From Brevundimonas intermedia (GTDB lineage: Bacteria; Pseudomonadota; Alphaproteobacteria; Caulobacterales; Caulobacteraceae), in NCBI RefSeq assembly GCF_027922165.1, contig NZ_BSFD01000003.1, positions 130,727 through 194,726 on the forward strand: a DNA stretch of 64,000 bases, read 5' to 3'. How positions within the stretch are numbered: the stretch's first letter is position 1; every line of letters starts with the position of its first letter. Under the pieces are notes generated by a model. That model was not told the DNA's origin and did not search any database. It was given only the letters and a program-made list of their open reading frames with translations. The position numbers and the translations under genes were made by a program. Positions 8,514-17,651 of this stretch are shown here, piece after piece.

Positions 8514-10082
8514 ATGAGCACCATGAACACCGTCGGCCGCCCGACCGCCCCGAACCAAGTCCAGTCCAAGCCCGCCACCCTGACCGGCGGCCGGGGCCTG
8601 TTGCAGAATGAAGCCCTGATCTTCGAGGGCGACGGCTGGGGCAAGACCGGCGTCGATCTGCCGGAACCGAAGACCGATGGATCGGACCTGGGCGACCTGG
8701 TCCGCAAGGATCCGATCGGCCTGCCCGGCCTGTCCGAGCCCGAGGCCATGCGCCACTATGTGCGCCTGTCGCAAAAGAACCACGCCATCGACCTGGCCAT
8801 CTATCCGCTGGGCTCGTGCACGATGAAGCACAACCCGCGCCTGAACGAGAAGATGGCGCGCCTGGCCGGCTTCTCGGACATCCACCCGCTGCAACCGATC
8901 TCGACGGTGCAGGGCGCGCTGGAGCTGATGGACACCCTGTCCCACTGGCTGAAGACCCTGACCGGCATGCCCGCCGTCGCCCTGTCGCCCAAGGCGGGCG
9001 CGCATGGCGAACTGTGCGGCCTGATGGCCATCCGCGCCGCGCACGAGGCCTCGGGCCAGCATGAGAAGCGCCGCAAGGTCCTGGTGCCGACATCCGCCCA
9101 CGGCACCAACCCGGCCACCGCCGCCTTCGTCGGCTACACCGTCGTCGAGGTCGCCCAGACCGAGGACGGCCGCGTGGAAGTGGCGGACCTGGCGTCCAAG
9201 CTGGGCGACGACGTCGCCGCCATCATGGTGACCAACCCCAACACCTGCGGCCTGTTCGAGCGCGACATCCTGGAGATCAGCCGCCTGACGCACGAGGCGG
9301 GGGCCTATTTCTACTGCGACGGCGCCAACTTCAACGCCATCGTCGGCCGGGTTCGTCCGGGCGACCTCGGCGTCGACGCCATGCACATCAACCTCCACAA
9401 GACCTTCTCGACGCCGCACGGCGGCGGTGGTCCGGGCGCCGGTCCGGTGGTGCTGTCCGAAGCCCTGGCTCCCTTCGCGCCGGCCCCCTGGGTCGTGCAT
9501 GACGCGGACGGCTATCGCCTGATCGAGCGCGAGGAAGACGAGGCGGTTCAGGCCTTTGGCCGCCTGTGCGCCTTCCAGGGCCAGATGGGCATGTATGTGC
9601 GCGCCCTCTCCTACATGATGTCGCACGGCGCTGACGGCCTGCGTCAGGTGGCCGAGGATGCGGTGCTGAACGCCAACTACATCAAGGCCCGCCTGTCGGA
9701 CCTGATGTCGGCGGCCTTCCCCGACGGCCCCTGCATGCACGAGGCCCTGTTCGACGACGAATGGCTGAAGGGCACGGACATCACCACGCTCGACTTCGCC
9801 AAGGCGATGATCGACGAGGGCTTCCACCCGATGACCATGTATTTCCCGCTGGTCGTCCACGGGGCCATGCTGATCGAGCCGACGGAAACCGAGTCCAAGG
9901 CCGAGCTGGACCGCTTCATCCACGCCATGCGCCTGCTGGCCGAGGCGGCGAAAGCCGGCGACGTCGACCGTTTCAAGGGCGCGCCCTTCCACGCCCCGCT
10001 GAAGCGCCTGGACGAAACCCGCGCCGCCCGCTCGCCGGTGTTGCGCTGGACCGCGCCGGAAGGTTCGAACCAGGCGGCCTAA
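8514..10082 (+). CDS. gcvPB: Glycine dehydrogenase (decarboxylating) subunit 2
   Basis: A 522-residue C-terminal half of the P protein. The PLP-binding lysine is Lys296 in HINLHKTFSTPHGGGGPGAG. Other family signatures are YPLGSCTMKHNPRLNE, TSAHGTNPATA, MVTNPNTCGLFE and FHPMTMYFPLVVHGAMLIEPTE. It closes the operon and is followed at once by another inverted-repeat element that may end transcription. No lpd (L protein) gene is in the window; the shared dehydrogenase would come from elsewhere. Confidence 0.96.
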   Translation: MSTMNTVGRPTAPNQVQSKPATLTGGRGLLQNEALIFEGDGWGKTGVDLPEPKTDGSDLGDLVRKDPIGLPGLSEPEAMRHYVRLSQKNHAIDLAIYPLGSCTMKHNPRLNEKMARLAGFSDIHPLQPISTVQGALELMDTLSHWLKTLTGMPAVALSPKAGAHGELCGLMAIRAAHEASGQHEKRRKVLVPTSAHGTNPATAAFVGYTVVEVAQTEDGRVEVADLASKLGDDVAAIMVTNPNTCGLFERDILEISRLTHEAGAYFYCDGANFNAIVGRVRPGDLGVDAMHINLHKTFSTPHGGGGPGAGPVVLSEALAPFAPAPWVVHDADGYRLIEREEDEAVQAFGRLCAFQGQMGMYVRALSYMMSHGADGLRQVAEDAVLNANYIKARLSDLMSAAFPDGPCMHEALFDDEWLKGTDITTLDFAKAMIDEGFHPMTMYFPLVVHGAMLIEPTETESKAELDRFIHAMRLLAEAAKAGDVDRFKGAPFHAPLKRLDETRAARSPVLRWTAPEGSNQAA

Positions 10083-10100
10083 GGCCCGACAAACAACGTC

Positions 10101-10211
10101 CCGTCATCCCCAGGGTTTGTCCCTAGGATTCATACTCCCGGTGGTCGACGGGTCCGCCTACTGTGGACGCACCGGGAGTATGGATCCTCGCCACAAGGAC
10201 GAGGATGACGG
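10101..10211. repeat. Inverted-repeat element after gcvPB
   Basis: The outer arms CCGTCATCC (10101-10109) and GGATGACGG (10203-10211) match those of the other family members. Inside is a perfect 13-bp pair, CATACTCCCGGTG (10131-10143) and CACCGGGAGTATG (10170-10182). The inner sequence differs from the other copies while the ends agree, which suggests diverged members of one family. Confidence 0.8.
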
Positions 10212-10440
10212 CGGTTTAGAGGGTGAACGCCCGGTATCGTGTCCTTTCGGCAACAGGCATCGACCCTCGGTCAATCATGACCAAAGCTTCACATCGCAGA
10301 CACGGATCGGCCATGGACGCACGGTCTTAACGGGGCATGTGGCAGGCTGGCCACGGTCGCTCTTTCCTCTCCCGAGCCGGGATCGGGCGGCCGTGACGAT
10401 CGTTGTCATTGGACCTCCCTCCTCTCCGTCTGGCCCCGAC
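10212..10440. other. Non-coding gap with a small palindrome
   Basis: With the repeat before it, this makes about 360 bases without a gene. The only structure seen is GGTCAATCATGACC (10269-10282), a 5-bp inverted repeat around a 4-base centre that could be an operator for the membrane protein gene downstream. If that gene really starts at the GTG at 10393, the gap is shorter. No RNA gene was recognised. Confidence 0.35.
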
Positions 10441-10845
10441 TTGACCTTCGCAACTGCGATCCGCCTTCCGTCGTTCCGTTCGCGCAGCCGCACGCTGCGC
10501 GCGCTGAAGCGTTGGGCCTTGATGGTCGGCGGGCTGTTGGTGGTCCTGTTGGGCATTCTGATCGCGCCCCTGCCCGGTCCGGGCGGCGTTCCCGTCATCG
10601 CCGTCGGCCTGATGCTGATTCTGAAGAGCTCCTTCTGGGCCAAGCGCCAGTTCATTCGCGCCCAGTACGCCCGGCCGAAATGGGTCTATCCCTTCCGCCG
10701 ACTCATGCGGAAGAAGCCCGAGTTCGCCCCGGTCTTTTGGCAGCAGGCCCTGCGCGCCGAAAAGGTCGTGCTCAAGAGACCCCGTCGTCGCCTGACCCGG
10801 GCGCGGAAGAAGCTGCGCCGCTATTTCCGGAAGCTTTTCCGCTAG
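10441..10845 (+). CDS. PGPG-motif membrane protein
   Basis: A small, strongly basic membrane protein of about 134 residues. A hydrophobic helix pair is interrupted by IAPLPGPGGVPVIAVGLMLIL, the pattern of the putative transmembrane PGPGW family. It is followed by PKWVYPFRRL and a C-terminus of almost continuous Arg/Lys. The start is uncertain: TTG at 10441 begins just before the conserved part, while GTG at 10393 or an ATG at 10522 are possible. The function is unknown. Confidence 0.6.
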   Translation: MTFATAIRLPSFRSRSRTLRALKRWALMVGGLLVVLLGILIAPLPGPGGVPVIAVGLMLILKSSFWAKRQFIRAQYARPKWVYPFRRLMRKKPEFAPVFWQQALRAEKVVLKRPRRRLTRARKKLRRYFRKLFR

Positions 10846-10977
10846 TTGATGCGTCGTCTCGCGGTTGCGTTATCGCAACTGCTAACCACATCATCGTGAA
10901 CGCCCTTCTCCCTCTACAAGCGTATTCTGCCTGGGCGTTATCAGAGAACCACCAATGCGTTGGGAGGCGCTAAGGTC

Positions 10978-11448
10978 ATGATGTCACGCGTACAAAAGGG
11001 CATGATTGCGGGGCTAGCCGCCACCATCGCCGTTTCCTTGCTTGAAATACCCAATCTGTTCCTGAACTGGTTCGATCCCTTCCAGGGTGTCATCGCCACC
11101 ATGATCGGCATGCCCGGCAACATGGCCGTCGGCTGGGCGATCCACGCCGTCAGCGGCGTCTTCATCCTGGGGCCGCTGTTCGGCGTGCTGTGTCCCCGCC
11201 TGCCCACCGACACCCCGGAAACCAAGGGCATAGTCTTCGCCGTCGGAGCCTGGGTGGTGATGATGGGCGCCATCATGATGTTCGGCGACTACCGCACCTT
11301 CACCGCGGCGGCCGGCTTCGGCACCTTCGGTTGGTTGCTGATCACCCATGCGGTGTTCGGCATCGTGCTGGGCAATGTCTATGCGCGGCTGGTGACGCGC
11401 GAGAAGCGCCAGGCGGCGCATTTCATGGGCGGCGCCACCGCCCACTGA
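10978..11448 (+). CDS. Four-helix membrane protein, DUF6789-like
   Basis: A 156-residue protein with about four membrane segments, starting MMSRVQKGMIAGLAATIAVS. The arrangement (a KGMIAG start, a helix with VGWAIHAVSGVFILGPLFG, and a last helix ending GNVYARLV) resembles the DUF6789 family of unknown function. The ATG at 10978 is favoured by a GGAGG about 10 bases upstream; the next ATG three bases later is nearly as good. It stands alone and is closed by a strong terminator shared with the ATP synthase operon. Confidence 0.65.
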   Translation: MMSRVQKGMIAGLAATIAVSLLEIPNLFLNWFDPFQGVIATMIGMPGNMAVGWAIHAVSGVFILGPLFGVLCPRLPTDTPETKGIVFAVGAWVVMMGAIMMFGDYRTFTAAAGFGTFGWLLITHAVFGIVLGNVYARLVTREKRQAAHFMGGATAH

Positions 11449-11469
11449 CAGCGAGCCTCAGGATACAAG

Positions 11470-11503
11470 AAAAGGCCCCCAGCGACGCCGGGGGCCTTTT
11501 TTC
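11470..11503. terminator. Bidirectional intrinsic terminator
   Basis: AAAAGGCCCCC (11470-11480) pairs perfectly with GGGGGCCTTTT (11490-11500), followed on the + strand by a T run. On the - strand the stem is also followed by TTTTC. It sits between the convergent DUF6789-like gene and atpF, so it can end both transcripts. Confidence 0.9.
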
Positions 11504-11524
11504 GTTCGGCTAAGCCAACCGCGC

Positions 11525-12040
11525 TCAGTTCAGGCGGTCGCCGATCTGGGCGATGGCGGCGTCGAGCAGCGGGTCCTTAGCGCCGCCGGCGAGGCGGGCG
11601 GCCAGGATCTGTTCCGCAGCCTTGGCGGCCAAGTCGGCGGCGGCGGCCTTGACCTCGGCCGAGGCCTGGGCCTCCGCCTGGGCGATGCGGGTCTCGGCCA
11701 TCTTCTGGCGACGGGCCAGGGTTTCTTCCAGCTTGGCCTTGGACTCGACTTCCAGACGACGGGCGTCGGCTTCCGCCTGGGCCATCATCTCGGCGGCCTG
11801 AGCCTCGGCCTCGGCCTTCTCCTTGCGGATCTGGGCCAGCAGGGCCTCGGCCTCGGCGCGCAGGCGTGCGGCCTCGTCCAGGTCGGCCTGGATCTTGGCG
11901 CCCTTGGCGTCCAGCTGTGCGGCGGCGATCTTGGGCACGCCGGCGGCGATCAGGATGCCGAAGAAGATCAGCAGGCCGATCCCGACCCAGATCTCCGCAT
12001 TGGCGAAGCTCCAGATGCCGTGTTCAAAGATCAGATTCAT
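11525..12040 (-). CDS. atpF: ATP synthase F0 subunit b
   Basis: A 171-residue subunit. One N-terminal membrane helix (about residues 15-40, WVGIGLLIFFGILIAAGVP) is followed by a long Ala/Glu/Lys-rich helix that forms half of the peripheral stalk. It is the last gene of an F0 operon in the order atpI-B-E-F'-F. Its ATG overlaps the stop of the b' gene (TGATG). The F1 genes are not nearby, which is typical of alphaproteobacteria. Confidence 0.93.
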   Translation of the reverse strand: MNLIFEHGIWSFANAEIWVGIGLLIFFGILIAAGVPKIAAAQLDAKGAKIQADLDEAARLRAEAEALLAQIRKEKAEAEAQAAEMMAQAEADARRLEVESKAKLEETLARRQKMAETRIAQAEAQASAEVKAAAADLAAKAAEQILAARLAGGAKDPLLDAAIAQIGDRLN

Positions 12041-12612
12041 CAGGCGGCTCCCTTAGCCGTAGCCAGTTCGGCCGAGGTGGCGGCCTTGCCGGTCAGGCGC
12101 TCGACCATGGCGGCGGCGGCGTCGGAGGCGATGGTCGCGACATTGGCCATGGCCGCGTCGCGCGTCTTGCCGATGGCGGTCTCGGCCTCGGCGATGCGAT
12201 CGTTGACCACGGCTTCTTCAGCGGCCTGACGAGCGTTGGCGTCTTCGGTCACGCGGGCCTTGGCGGCGGCGGCCATGGCGCGGGCGTCAGCGCGAGCCTT
12301 GGCGACCTCGGCCTGAGCTTGAGCGGCCTGTTCGGCGGCCTCGGCCTGAACCTGACGCGCGGTGGCGACGGCGTTGGAAATCGTATCGGCCCGCTCGTCC
12401 ATCACCTTGCGAAGGCGCGGCGCGAAGACCTTGGAGACCAGGACGTACAGGATGACGAACAGGATCAGCAGATAGCCGATCTGGCCCGCCCAGTGTTCGA
12501 ACTGGAATTGCGGCAGGCCGCCCGAGCCGTGCTCGGCGGCGGTCGCCGTCTCGGCGTGCAGGTCCGCTTCGACCGAAGCGGGAAGCGCGTCGTTGGTGTG
12601 GGTGCTGGCCAT
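12040..12612 (-). CDS. ATP synthase F0 subunit b'
   Basis: A 190-residue b-like subunit with a hydrophilic 50-residue N-terminal extension. It has a single membrane helix (GYLLILFVILYVLVSKVFAP, about 57-76) and an alanine-rich coiled helix beyond. Photosynthetic and alphaproteobacterial F0 sectors use a b/b' heterodimer as peripheral stalk instead of a b homodimer. Its position directly after subunit c and its divergence from the following b gene support the b' assignment. Confidence 0.9.
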   Translation of the reverse strand: MASTHTNDALPASVEADLHAETATAAEHGSGGLPQFQFEHWAGQIGYLLILFVILYVLVSKVFAPRLRKVMDERADTISNAVATARQVQAEAAEQAAQAQAEVAKARADARAMAAAAKARVTEDANARQAAEEAVVNDRIAEAETAIGKTRDAAMANVATIASDAAAAMVERLTGKAATSAELATAKGAA

Positions 12613-12680
12613 GAACCGTCTGCTGCAGAATCAGATGAAACGGCGCGCGGGCGAACCCCGCGCGCCGGTATCGGCTGATA

Positions 12681-12905
12681 TCAGCCGAAGATCATCAGGA
12701 TGCCGAGCACGAAGGCCAGGATGCCCAGGGCTTCGGCCAGGGCGGCGCCCACGAACAGGTTGCCGACTTGGCCGGCGGCGGCCGACGGGTTGCGCAGAGC
12801 GCCGGCCAGGAACTGGCCGAAGATGTTGCCCACGCCCAGGGCCGAACCGATCATGCCCAGGGTTGCGAGACCGGCACCGATGTACTTGGCGGCTTCAGCG
12901 TCCAT
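12681..12905 (-). CDS. atpE: ATP synthase F0 subunit c
   Basis: A 74-residue hairpin of two membrane helices that makes the rotor ring. The proton-binding carboxylate is Glu58 (ALAEALGIL), and the polar loop contacting F1 has the usual ARNP-like GALRNPS at 35-41. The glycine-rich first helix ([17 protein letters not shown]) is typical. It lies between subunits a and b'. Gaps of 57 and 68 bases on either side suggest it has its own translation signals. Confidence 0.96.
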   Translation of the reverse strand: MDAEAAKYIGAGLATLGMIGSALGVGNIFGQFLAGALRNPSAAAGQVGNLFVGAALAEALGILAFVLGILMIFG

Positions 12906-12962
12906 GATTGTATTCCTAGATTAAAGTCGTTGGTGGTTGGGGTGAAGAGACTGGGCCTGCCC

Positions 12963-13748
12963 TTAGTGGGCGTGGTCCAGGTTGACCACATCATTCAGAT
13001 AGATGCAGGCCAGAACGGCGAAGACGAAGGCCTGAAGGAAGGCCACGAGAAACTCCAGCGCGGTCAGGGCGACGACCATGCCCAGCGACAGGGCCGCAAC
13101 CGGGAAGGCCAGCAGGCCCACGCCGCCGCCCAGGCCGAGCAGGCCCAGGGACACGACGAAGCCGGCGAAGATCTTCAGCGCCACGTGGCCGCCCAGCATG
13201 TTGCCGAACAGACGAAGCGCCAGAGTGACCGGACGGAGCAGGAAGGAGACGAACTCGATCAGGCCGACGACCGGACGCAGCGCCAGCGGCGCGCCCATGG
13301 GCCAGAACAGCTTGAAGAAGCCCAGGCCGTTCTTGGCGAAGCCGACGACCAGCACCAGACCGAAAGTGATCAGGGCGAAGGTGACCGTGATGGCCAACTG
13401 CGACGTCGCCGTGAAGGTCAGGAACAGACCCAGGATGTTCATGCCCAGGATAAGGATGAACAGGGTGAAGACGAACGGGAAATACTTGCGGCCTTCGTGA
13501 CCGATGATGGAGTCGGCCAAGTTGTCGATCAGGCCGAACAGCCCCTCGCCGGCGGCCTGCAGACGGCCTGGGACGACCTGGGCATTCGACGTCACGGCGG
13601 CCAAGAAGCCGACGATCACGACGAAGGCGGCCGTCATGGCGATGTGCGAGTTGGTGATCGCCAGATCGACGACGCCCAGCACAGGCAGGCTCACGTCAGG
13701 AAGGTCGATGACCTTCTGAATCTGAAACTGATGAATCGGATCGGCCAT
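12963..13748 (-). CDS. atpB: ATP synthase F0 subunit a
   Basis: A 261-residue polytopic stator subunit that provides the proton half-channels. The essential arginine is in LALRLFGNMLGGHV, with the preceding FVSFLLRPVTL segment. MADPIHQFQIQ is the expected alphaproteobacterial start. It follows atpI by six bases and precedes the c subunit in the standard order. Confidence 0.95.
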   Translation of the reverse strand: MADPIHQFQIQKVIDLPDVSLPVLGVVDLAITNSHIAMTAAFVVIVGFLAAVTSNAQVVPGRLQAAGEGLFGLIDNLADSIIGHEGRKYFPFVFTLFILILGMNILGLFLTFTATSQLAITVTFALITFGLVLVVGFAKNGLGFFKLFWPMGAPLALRPVVGLIEFVSFLLRPVTLALRLFGNMLGGHVALKIFAGFVVSLGLLGLGGGVGLLAFPVAALSLGMVVALTALEFLVAFLQAFVFAVLACIYLNDVVNLDHAH

Positions 13749-13754
13749 GAAGCC

Positions 13755-14114
13755 CTATCGTTCCCCGTCTTCGTCGGCCTCGACGTAAGGATCGGCCGGA
13801 GCCGGTGTCCCTAACGCCTTGGCCTGCGCCATCAGCCGGTTGGCTGTGCGACGCGCCATGTAAATCGACAAGGCGAAGCCCAACAGGACCCCGCCGATCA
13901 AACCCCACGGGCGAGTCCCAAAGACCCAATCCGCGATAAAACCAAACGCCAGACCGATCAGAACCCCACCGAGAAGTTCGGCGATGATCTTGTAGGCCTG
14001 CCCCGCCACTTGATGGCCGGTCAGCTCGGCGGATTTCTCCGCCGTCGTCCGCGCCTCCAATGCGGATGCGCTGTCTTGGAGGCGTTTGATCGCCTCTTCG
14101 CGCGATTCCGACAT
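13755..14114 (-). CDS. atpI: AtpI/AtpZ-type F0 assembly protein
   Basis: A 119-residue protein with a charged N-terminal helix and two membrane helices (about 47-65 and 71-90: LLGGVLIGLAFGFIADWVFG and GLIGGVLLGFALSIYMA). AtpI/AtpZ proteins assist c-ring assembly or cation supply to F0 and head the F0 operon, as here. The promoter should be in the 238-base region shared with the divergent ispH gene. Confidence 0.85.
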   Translation of the reverse strand: MSESREEAIKRLQDSASALEARTTAEKSAELTGHQVAGQAYKIIAELLGGVLIGLAFGFIADWVFGTRPWGLIGGVLLGFALSIYMARRTANRLMAQAKALGTPAPADPYVEADEDGER

Positions 14115-14352
14115 AGGGGACAGGACCTGTGCGCTCAGCGCCTGAACAAGGTGTTCGGGCGGGTCTGAATTCGGCGCGGAAACTAATCGTGAGCGGCCGG
14201 TTGGTCAAGGCGTCGTGAATACGGGCTAAATCTTTGTTCGAGCTCGATTTTCGCCGGACAGGGCCTGACCGTGGCGATGCGTCGCTGTCTGAGGGCGGGG
14301 ATTCGCTCGCCCCTCATGGCGATATGGCGCGCGAACGACTAGGTTGGCGGCC

Positions 14353-15324
14353 ATGAACATGCACGTCCCCTCCCCCTCGTCCGAACGCCGCTCCATCGCG
14401 GTGCGGCTGGCGACGCCGCGCGGCTTCTGCGCCGGGGTGGACCGGGCGATCCAGATCGTCGAGCGGGCCATCGAGAAGTTCGGCGCCCCCGTCTATGTGC
14501 GCCACGAGATCGTCCATAACCGCCACGTCGTCGAGCGGCTGAAGGCCATGGGGGCCGTGTTCGTCAAGGAACTGGACGAATGCCCGGACGACCGGCCGGT
14601 CGTCTTTTCCGCCCACGGGGTGCCGAAGTCGGTGCCCGCCAACGCCCGGGCGCGCGACCTGCTGTTCCTCGACGCCACCTGCCCCCTTGTGTCCAAGGTC
14701 CATGTCGAGGCCGAGCGTCATCATGACGCAGGCCGCCACATCATCCTGATCGGCCACGCGGGCCACCCGGAGGTGATCGGCACCATGGGCCAACTGCCGC
14801 AAGGCGCCATCAGCCTGATCGAGACCGAGGCCGACGCCGAATCGTTCGAACGGCCCGGCGACGCCCCCCTGGCCTATGCGACCCAGACCACCCTGTCGGT
14901 CGACGATACGGCGGGCATATTGAAGGTGCTGAAGCGGCGCTTCCCCGAACTGCCCGATCCGCACAAGGAAGACATCTGCTACGCCACCACCAACCGCCAG
15001 GAGGCGGTCAAGGTCCTGGGCGAGGGCTGCGAACTGGTGCTGGTCGTCGGGTCGAAGAACTCGTCCAACTCGGCGCGGCTGGTCGAGGTGGCGATGCGCG
15101 CCGGCGCCCGCGACGCCCGGTTAGTGGATGACGCCTCACAGGTGGACTGGGCCTGGTTCGACGGGGTTCAGACGGTGGGCGTGACCGCCGGCGCCTCGGC
15201 GCCCGAGCCGCTAATCGCCGCCCTGGTGGACGCTATCGCCGAACGGTTCGACGCCACGGTGACAGAGGACGGGGGCGCGCGCGAGACCGTGACCTTCAAG
15301 CTGCCTCGGCTTCTGACGACCTGA
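14353..15324 (+). CDS. ispH: 4-hydroxy-3-methylbut-2-enyl diphosphate reductase
   Basis: A 323-residue iron-sulphur enzyme making IPP and DMAPP in the last step of the MEP isoprenoid pathway. The three cluster cysteines are in [22 protein letters not shown] and [35 protein letters not shown] and [13 protein letters not shown] are also diagnostic. The ATG at 14353 was chosen; TTG at 14344 and ATG at 14359 are alternatives. Its 3' end overlaps the convergent kinase gene by 29 bases. Confidence 0.94.
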   Translation: MNMHVPSPSSERRSIAVRLATPRGFCAGVDRAIQIVERAIEKFGAPVYVRHEIVHNRHVVERLKAMGAVFVKELDECPDDRPVVFSAHGVPKSVPANARARDLLFLDATCPLVSKVHVEAERHHDAGRHIILIGHAGHPEVIGTMGQLPQGAISLIETEADAESFERPGDAPLAYATQTTLSVDDTAGILKVLKRRFPELPDPHKEDICYATTNRQEAVKVLGEGCELVLVVGSKNSSNSARLVEVAMRAGARDARLVDDASQVDWAWFDGVQTVGVTAGASAPEPLIAALVDAIAERFDATVTEDGGARETVTFKLPRLLTT

Positions 15325-16897
15325 GCGCGAGCGCCAGCGGCAGGGTGACGCGGAACAGACTGCCGCAGCCCGGGCTGCTTTCGACCTCGATCCGACCGCC
15401 CATCAGCCGCGCCAGACCATTGGCCGCCGTCAGGCCGAGGCCCAGCCCCTCGGCCGTACGGGTGCTGCTGTCATCGCCCTGGACGAAGGCTTCGAACAGA
15501 ACCGCCGCCTCCGCCTTGGTCATGCCTGGCCCCGTGTCCTGAACCTCGAAGGTCAGACCGTTGCGGTCCAGCGCGCGCACCACCACCTCGCCCGAAGCCG
15601 TGAAGCGGATGGCGTTGTGGACCAGGGCGCCGAGCAGCTTCTCGAGATGCACGACATCCCCCATCCATTCGCCTTCGACCGCCTCAACCTTCAGCTTCAG
15701 CCCCTTGGCGGCGGCCTCGCCGCGATGATCCCCATAGAGGCCGCGCAAAAGGCAAACGGGTCGGAAGGGGCGTTCGTCCAGCGTCACGGCGCCGTCGCCC
15801 AGCCTGATGACGTCGAGCAAGTCCTCGATCAACCGTAGTTGGCGATTGCCGGACTCCTTCAGGATATTCAGGCGCTCCCGCTGCCGAGGCGTAAGGACGT
15901 CCTGGCCGAGGATTTCGGCCATGCCGAGGACGCCGTTCAGCGGCGTGCGAAGTTCATGGCTGACGTTGGACAGGAAGCGGGTCTTGGCCGCGTTCGCCGC
16001 CTCAGCGTGTTGCAGGGCGGCCAACAGCGCGGCCTCCGAGGCCCGCAGACGCCGCATGTCCTTCAACATCCGCCACATCAGCAGCCCGCCGCCCGCCGCC
16101 AGCACGGCCATCATCAACAGCAGAAGCGGCAGGGCATGGGTCAGGATACTGTATCCGGGGCGGTCCTGCGTCCACACCACCAGTCCTAGCGGGAGGCCAT
16201 CGGGATCGAAAATCGTGACCCCCGTCATGCCGTCGGGCGGCTGGGCTCCGGGCCAAAACTTGGCGTCGGCCTTCCCCATGCGGCTGCGGATCCAGTCCAA
16301 CTCAGCGTCGAAAGATTTGAAGGAAACGATGATCGGGTCGGCGGCTGGAACAGGTCCATCGGGCGTGTCCCGGACGACGGTCGAGGCGCCGACGACATAG
16401 ACGACGCCATTGACGCTAATGAAGCCTGTCTTGACCAGGGCCGCCGCCGGCCCATAGGTCGAACGATCGCGCTTCTGGGCTTGGGCAGCGATTTTTTCGA
16501 CTAGGCGCCGCGCAGCCGGGGCCAGAAAATCAGTCTTACTCACATTGAGCGGCCCGTTCGCGTTCGCGCGAACCTGACGGCCTGACGAATCAAAGCTGAG
16601 CGTGGCCAGGTGTCCACGCCGGCCGGCGGATGCGCCCCCCACGAAGTGATCAAACCAGGGCGCTGGGGTCGGCGCGCTCAGTTCCCGCACCGCGTTGTCC
16701 CAGACCGTCACCGGCGCGAGGTCTTCTCCAATGGCTTCCACGACACGGGTCAGCTTGATGCCGACCCTAACCCGGTCTAGCGCGCGCTGGTGGTCGTCGA
16801 TGCCCTTGCTGACGATGCTCAACACGCCGATCATGCCGACGACGACCGCCAGCATCAGCACGGCCACAAGCCGGAACCCGGTCAAATCTGACTTCAC
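15296..16897 (-). CDS. Membrane sensor histidine kinase with CHASE4-like sensor
   Basis: A 533-residue kinase. There are two membrane helices (about 8-30 and 258-280) around a periplasmic region of roughly 225 residues that resembles CHASE4, judged by [11 protein letters not shown] near residue 63. The dimerisation domain has the phosphorylated His314 in [12 protein letters not shown]. The ATPase domain has an N box (HNAIRF), DTGPGM and [13 protein letters not shown]. It starts with GTG. No response regulator or receiver domain is adjacent, so the partner is unknown. It overlaps the ispH 3' end by 29 bases. Confidence 0.88.
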   Translation of the reverse strand: MKSDLTGFRLVAVLMLAVVVGMIGVLSIVSKGIDDHQRALDRVRVGIKLTRVVEAIGEDLAPVTVWDNAVRELSAPTPAPWFDHFVGGASAGRRGHLATLSFDSSGRQVRANANGPLNVSKTDFLAPAARRLVEKIAAQAQKRDRSTYGPAAALVKTGFISVNGVVYVVGASTVVRDTPDGPVPAADPIIVSFKSFDAELDWIRSRMGKADAKFWPGAQPPDGMTGVTIFDPDGLPLGLVVWTQDRPGYSILTHALPLLLLMMAVLAAGGGLLMWRMLKDMRRLRASEAALLAALQHAEAANAAKTRFLSNVSHELRTPLNGVLGMAEILGQDVLTPRQRERLNILKESGNRQLRLIEDLLDVIRLGDGAVTLDERPFRPVCLLRGLYGDHRGEAAAKGLKLKVEAVEGEWMGDVVHLEKLLGALVHNAIRFTASGEVVVRALDRNGLTFEVQDTGPGMTKAEAAVLFEAFVQGDDSSTRTAEGLGLGLTAANGLARLMGGRIEVESSPGCGSLFRVTLPLALALRSSEAEAA

Positions 16898-16976
16898 GCA
16901 GCGTCCCCCGTATACTGCCGCAAGCTAACGGCGGTGCGCGCTAGACCCTCGTTAATGGAGCTATAGGGGCTTCCCC

Positions 16977-17636
16977 CTAGTCGCCGACGAAGTCTTGGGC
17001 GAACTCGGGCGCGTCGTCGTCCATGACGGGCCCCTCATCCTCGGCGGCGTCGGTGCGGCCGGGGTCAGGCAGTTCGAACCCGACCGGCAGCGACAGATCC
17101 AGCAGGCCGGCGGCCTTCATCTCCTGCACGCCGGGAAGATCATACAGGCTGGCCAGGCCGAAATGCTCCAGGAAACGGTCGGCGGTGGCGTAGGTGACGG
17201 GCCGGCCCGGCGTGCGCCGACGCCCCCTCAACCGGACGAACCCCATCTCCAACAACAGGTCCAACGTGCCCTTCGACAGCGTGACGCCGCGCACGCTTTC
17301 GATCTCGGCGCGGGTGACGGGCTGGTGATAGGCGATGATGGCCAGGGTCTCGAGCGCGGCCCGGGACAGGCGACGCGGCTCCTCGCGCTCCTCGGTCATC
17401 ATGAAGGCCAGATCGGCCGCCGTGCGGAACCGCCAGCGATCGGCGACGCAGTCCAGTTCTACGCCTCGCCCCTCGTACCGGGCGCGCAGCCCCGACAGGG
17501 CGCGGGCGACGTCGGCGCCTTCGGGCAGACGGGCGGCGATCTCGGCGGCGCTCAGGGGGCCGGCGGCGGCGAACAGCAGGGCCTCGACCCGGCGCTCGAT
17601 CTCGCCGTCGTCGGGTTGGAAGGAGAGGTCAGACAT
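16977..17636 (-). CDS. scpB: Segregation and condensation protein B
   Basis: A 219-residue partner of ScpA and SMC in chromosome condensation. The winged-helix core shows IERRVEALLFAAAGPLS, then LSRAALETLAIIAYHQPVTRAEIESVRGV, TLDLLLEMGFVRLRGRR and GRPVTYATADRFLEHFGL, all typical of ScpB. The acidic C-terminal tail is variable. It follows scpA by 15 bases in the same operon. Confidence 0.94.
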   Translation of the reverse strand: MSDLSFQPDDGEIERRVEALLFAAAGPLSAAEIAARLPEGADVARALSGLRARYEGRGVELDCVADRWRFRTAADLAFMMTEEREEPRRLSRAALETLAIIAYHQPVTRAEIESVRGVTLSKGTLDLLLEMGFVRLRGRRRTPGRPVTYATADRFLEHFGLASLYDLPGVQEMKAAGLLDLSLPVGFELPDPGRTDAAEDEGPVMDDDAPEFAQDFVGD

Positions 17637-17651
17637 CGGGATATCCGCGGA

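Noticed and set aside
7032..9992. Long - strand reading frames opposite gcvPA and gcvPB
   Set aside because: They are antisense shadows; the + strand has the PLP-binding and family motifs of both P-protein subunits.
4011..10211. CRISPR array
   Set aside because: The repeats are inverted, about 3 kb apart and in separate gaps, with no spacer-repeat periodicity and no cas genes.
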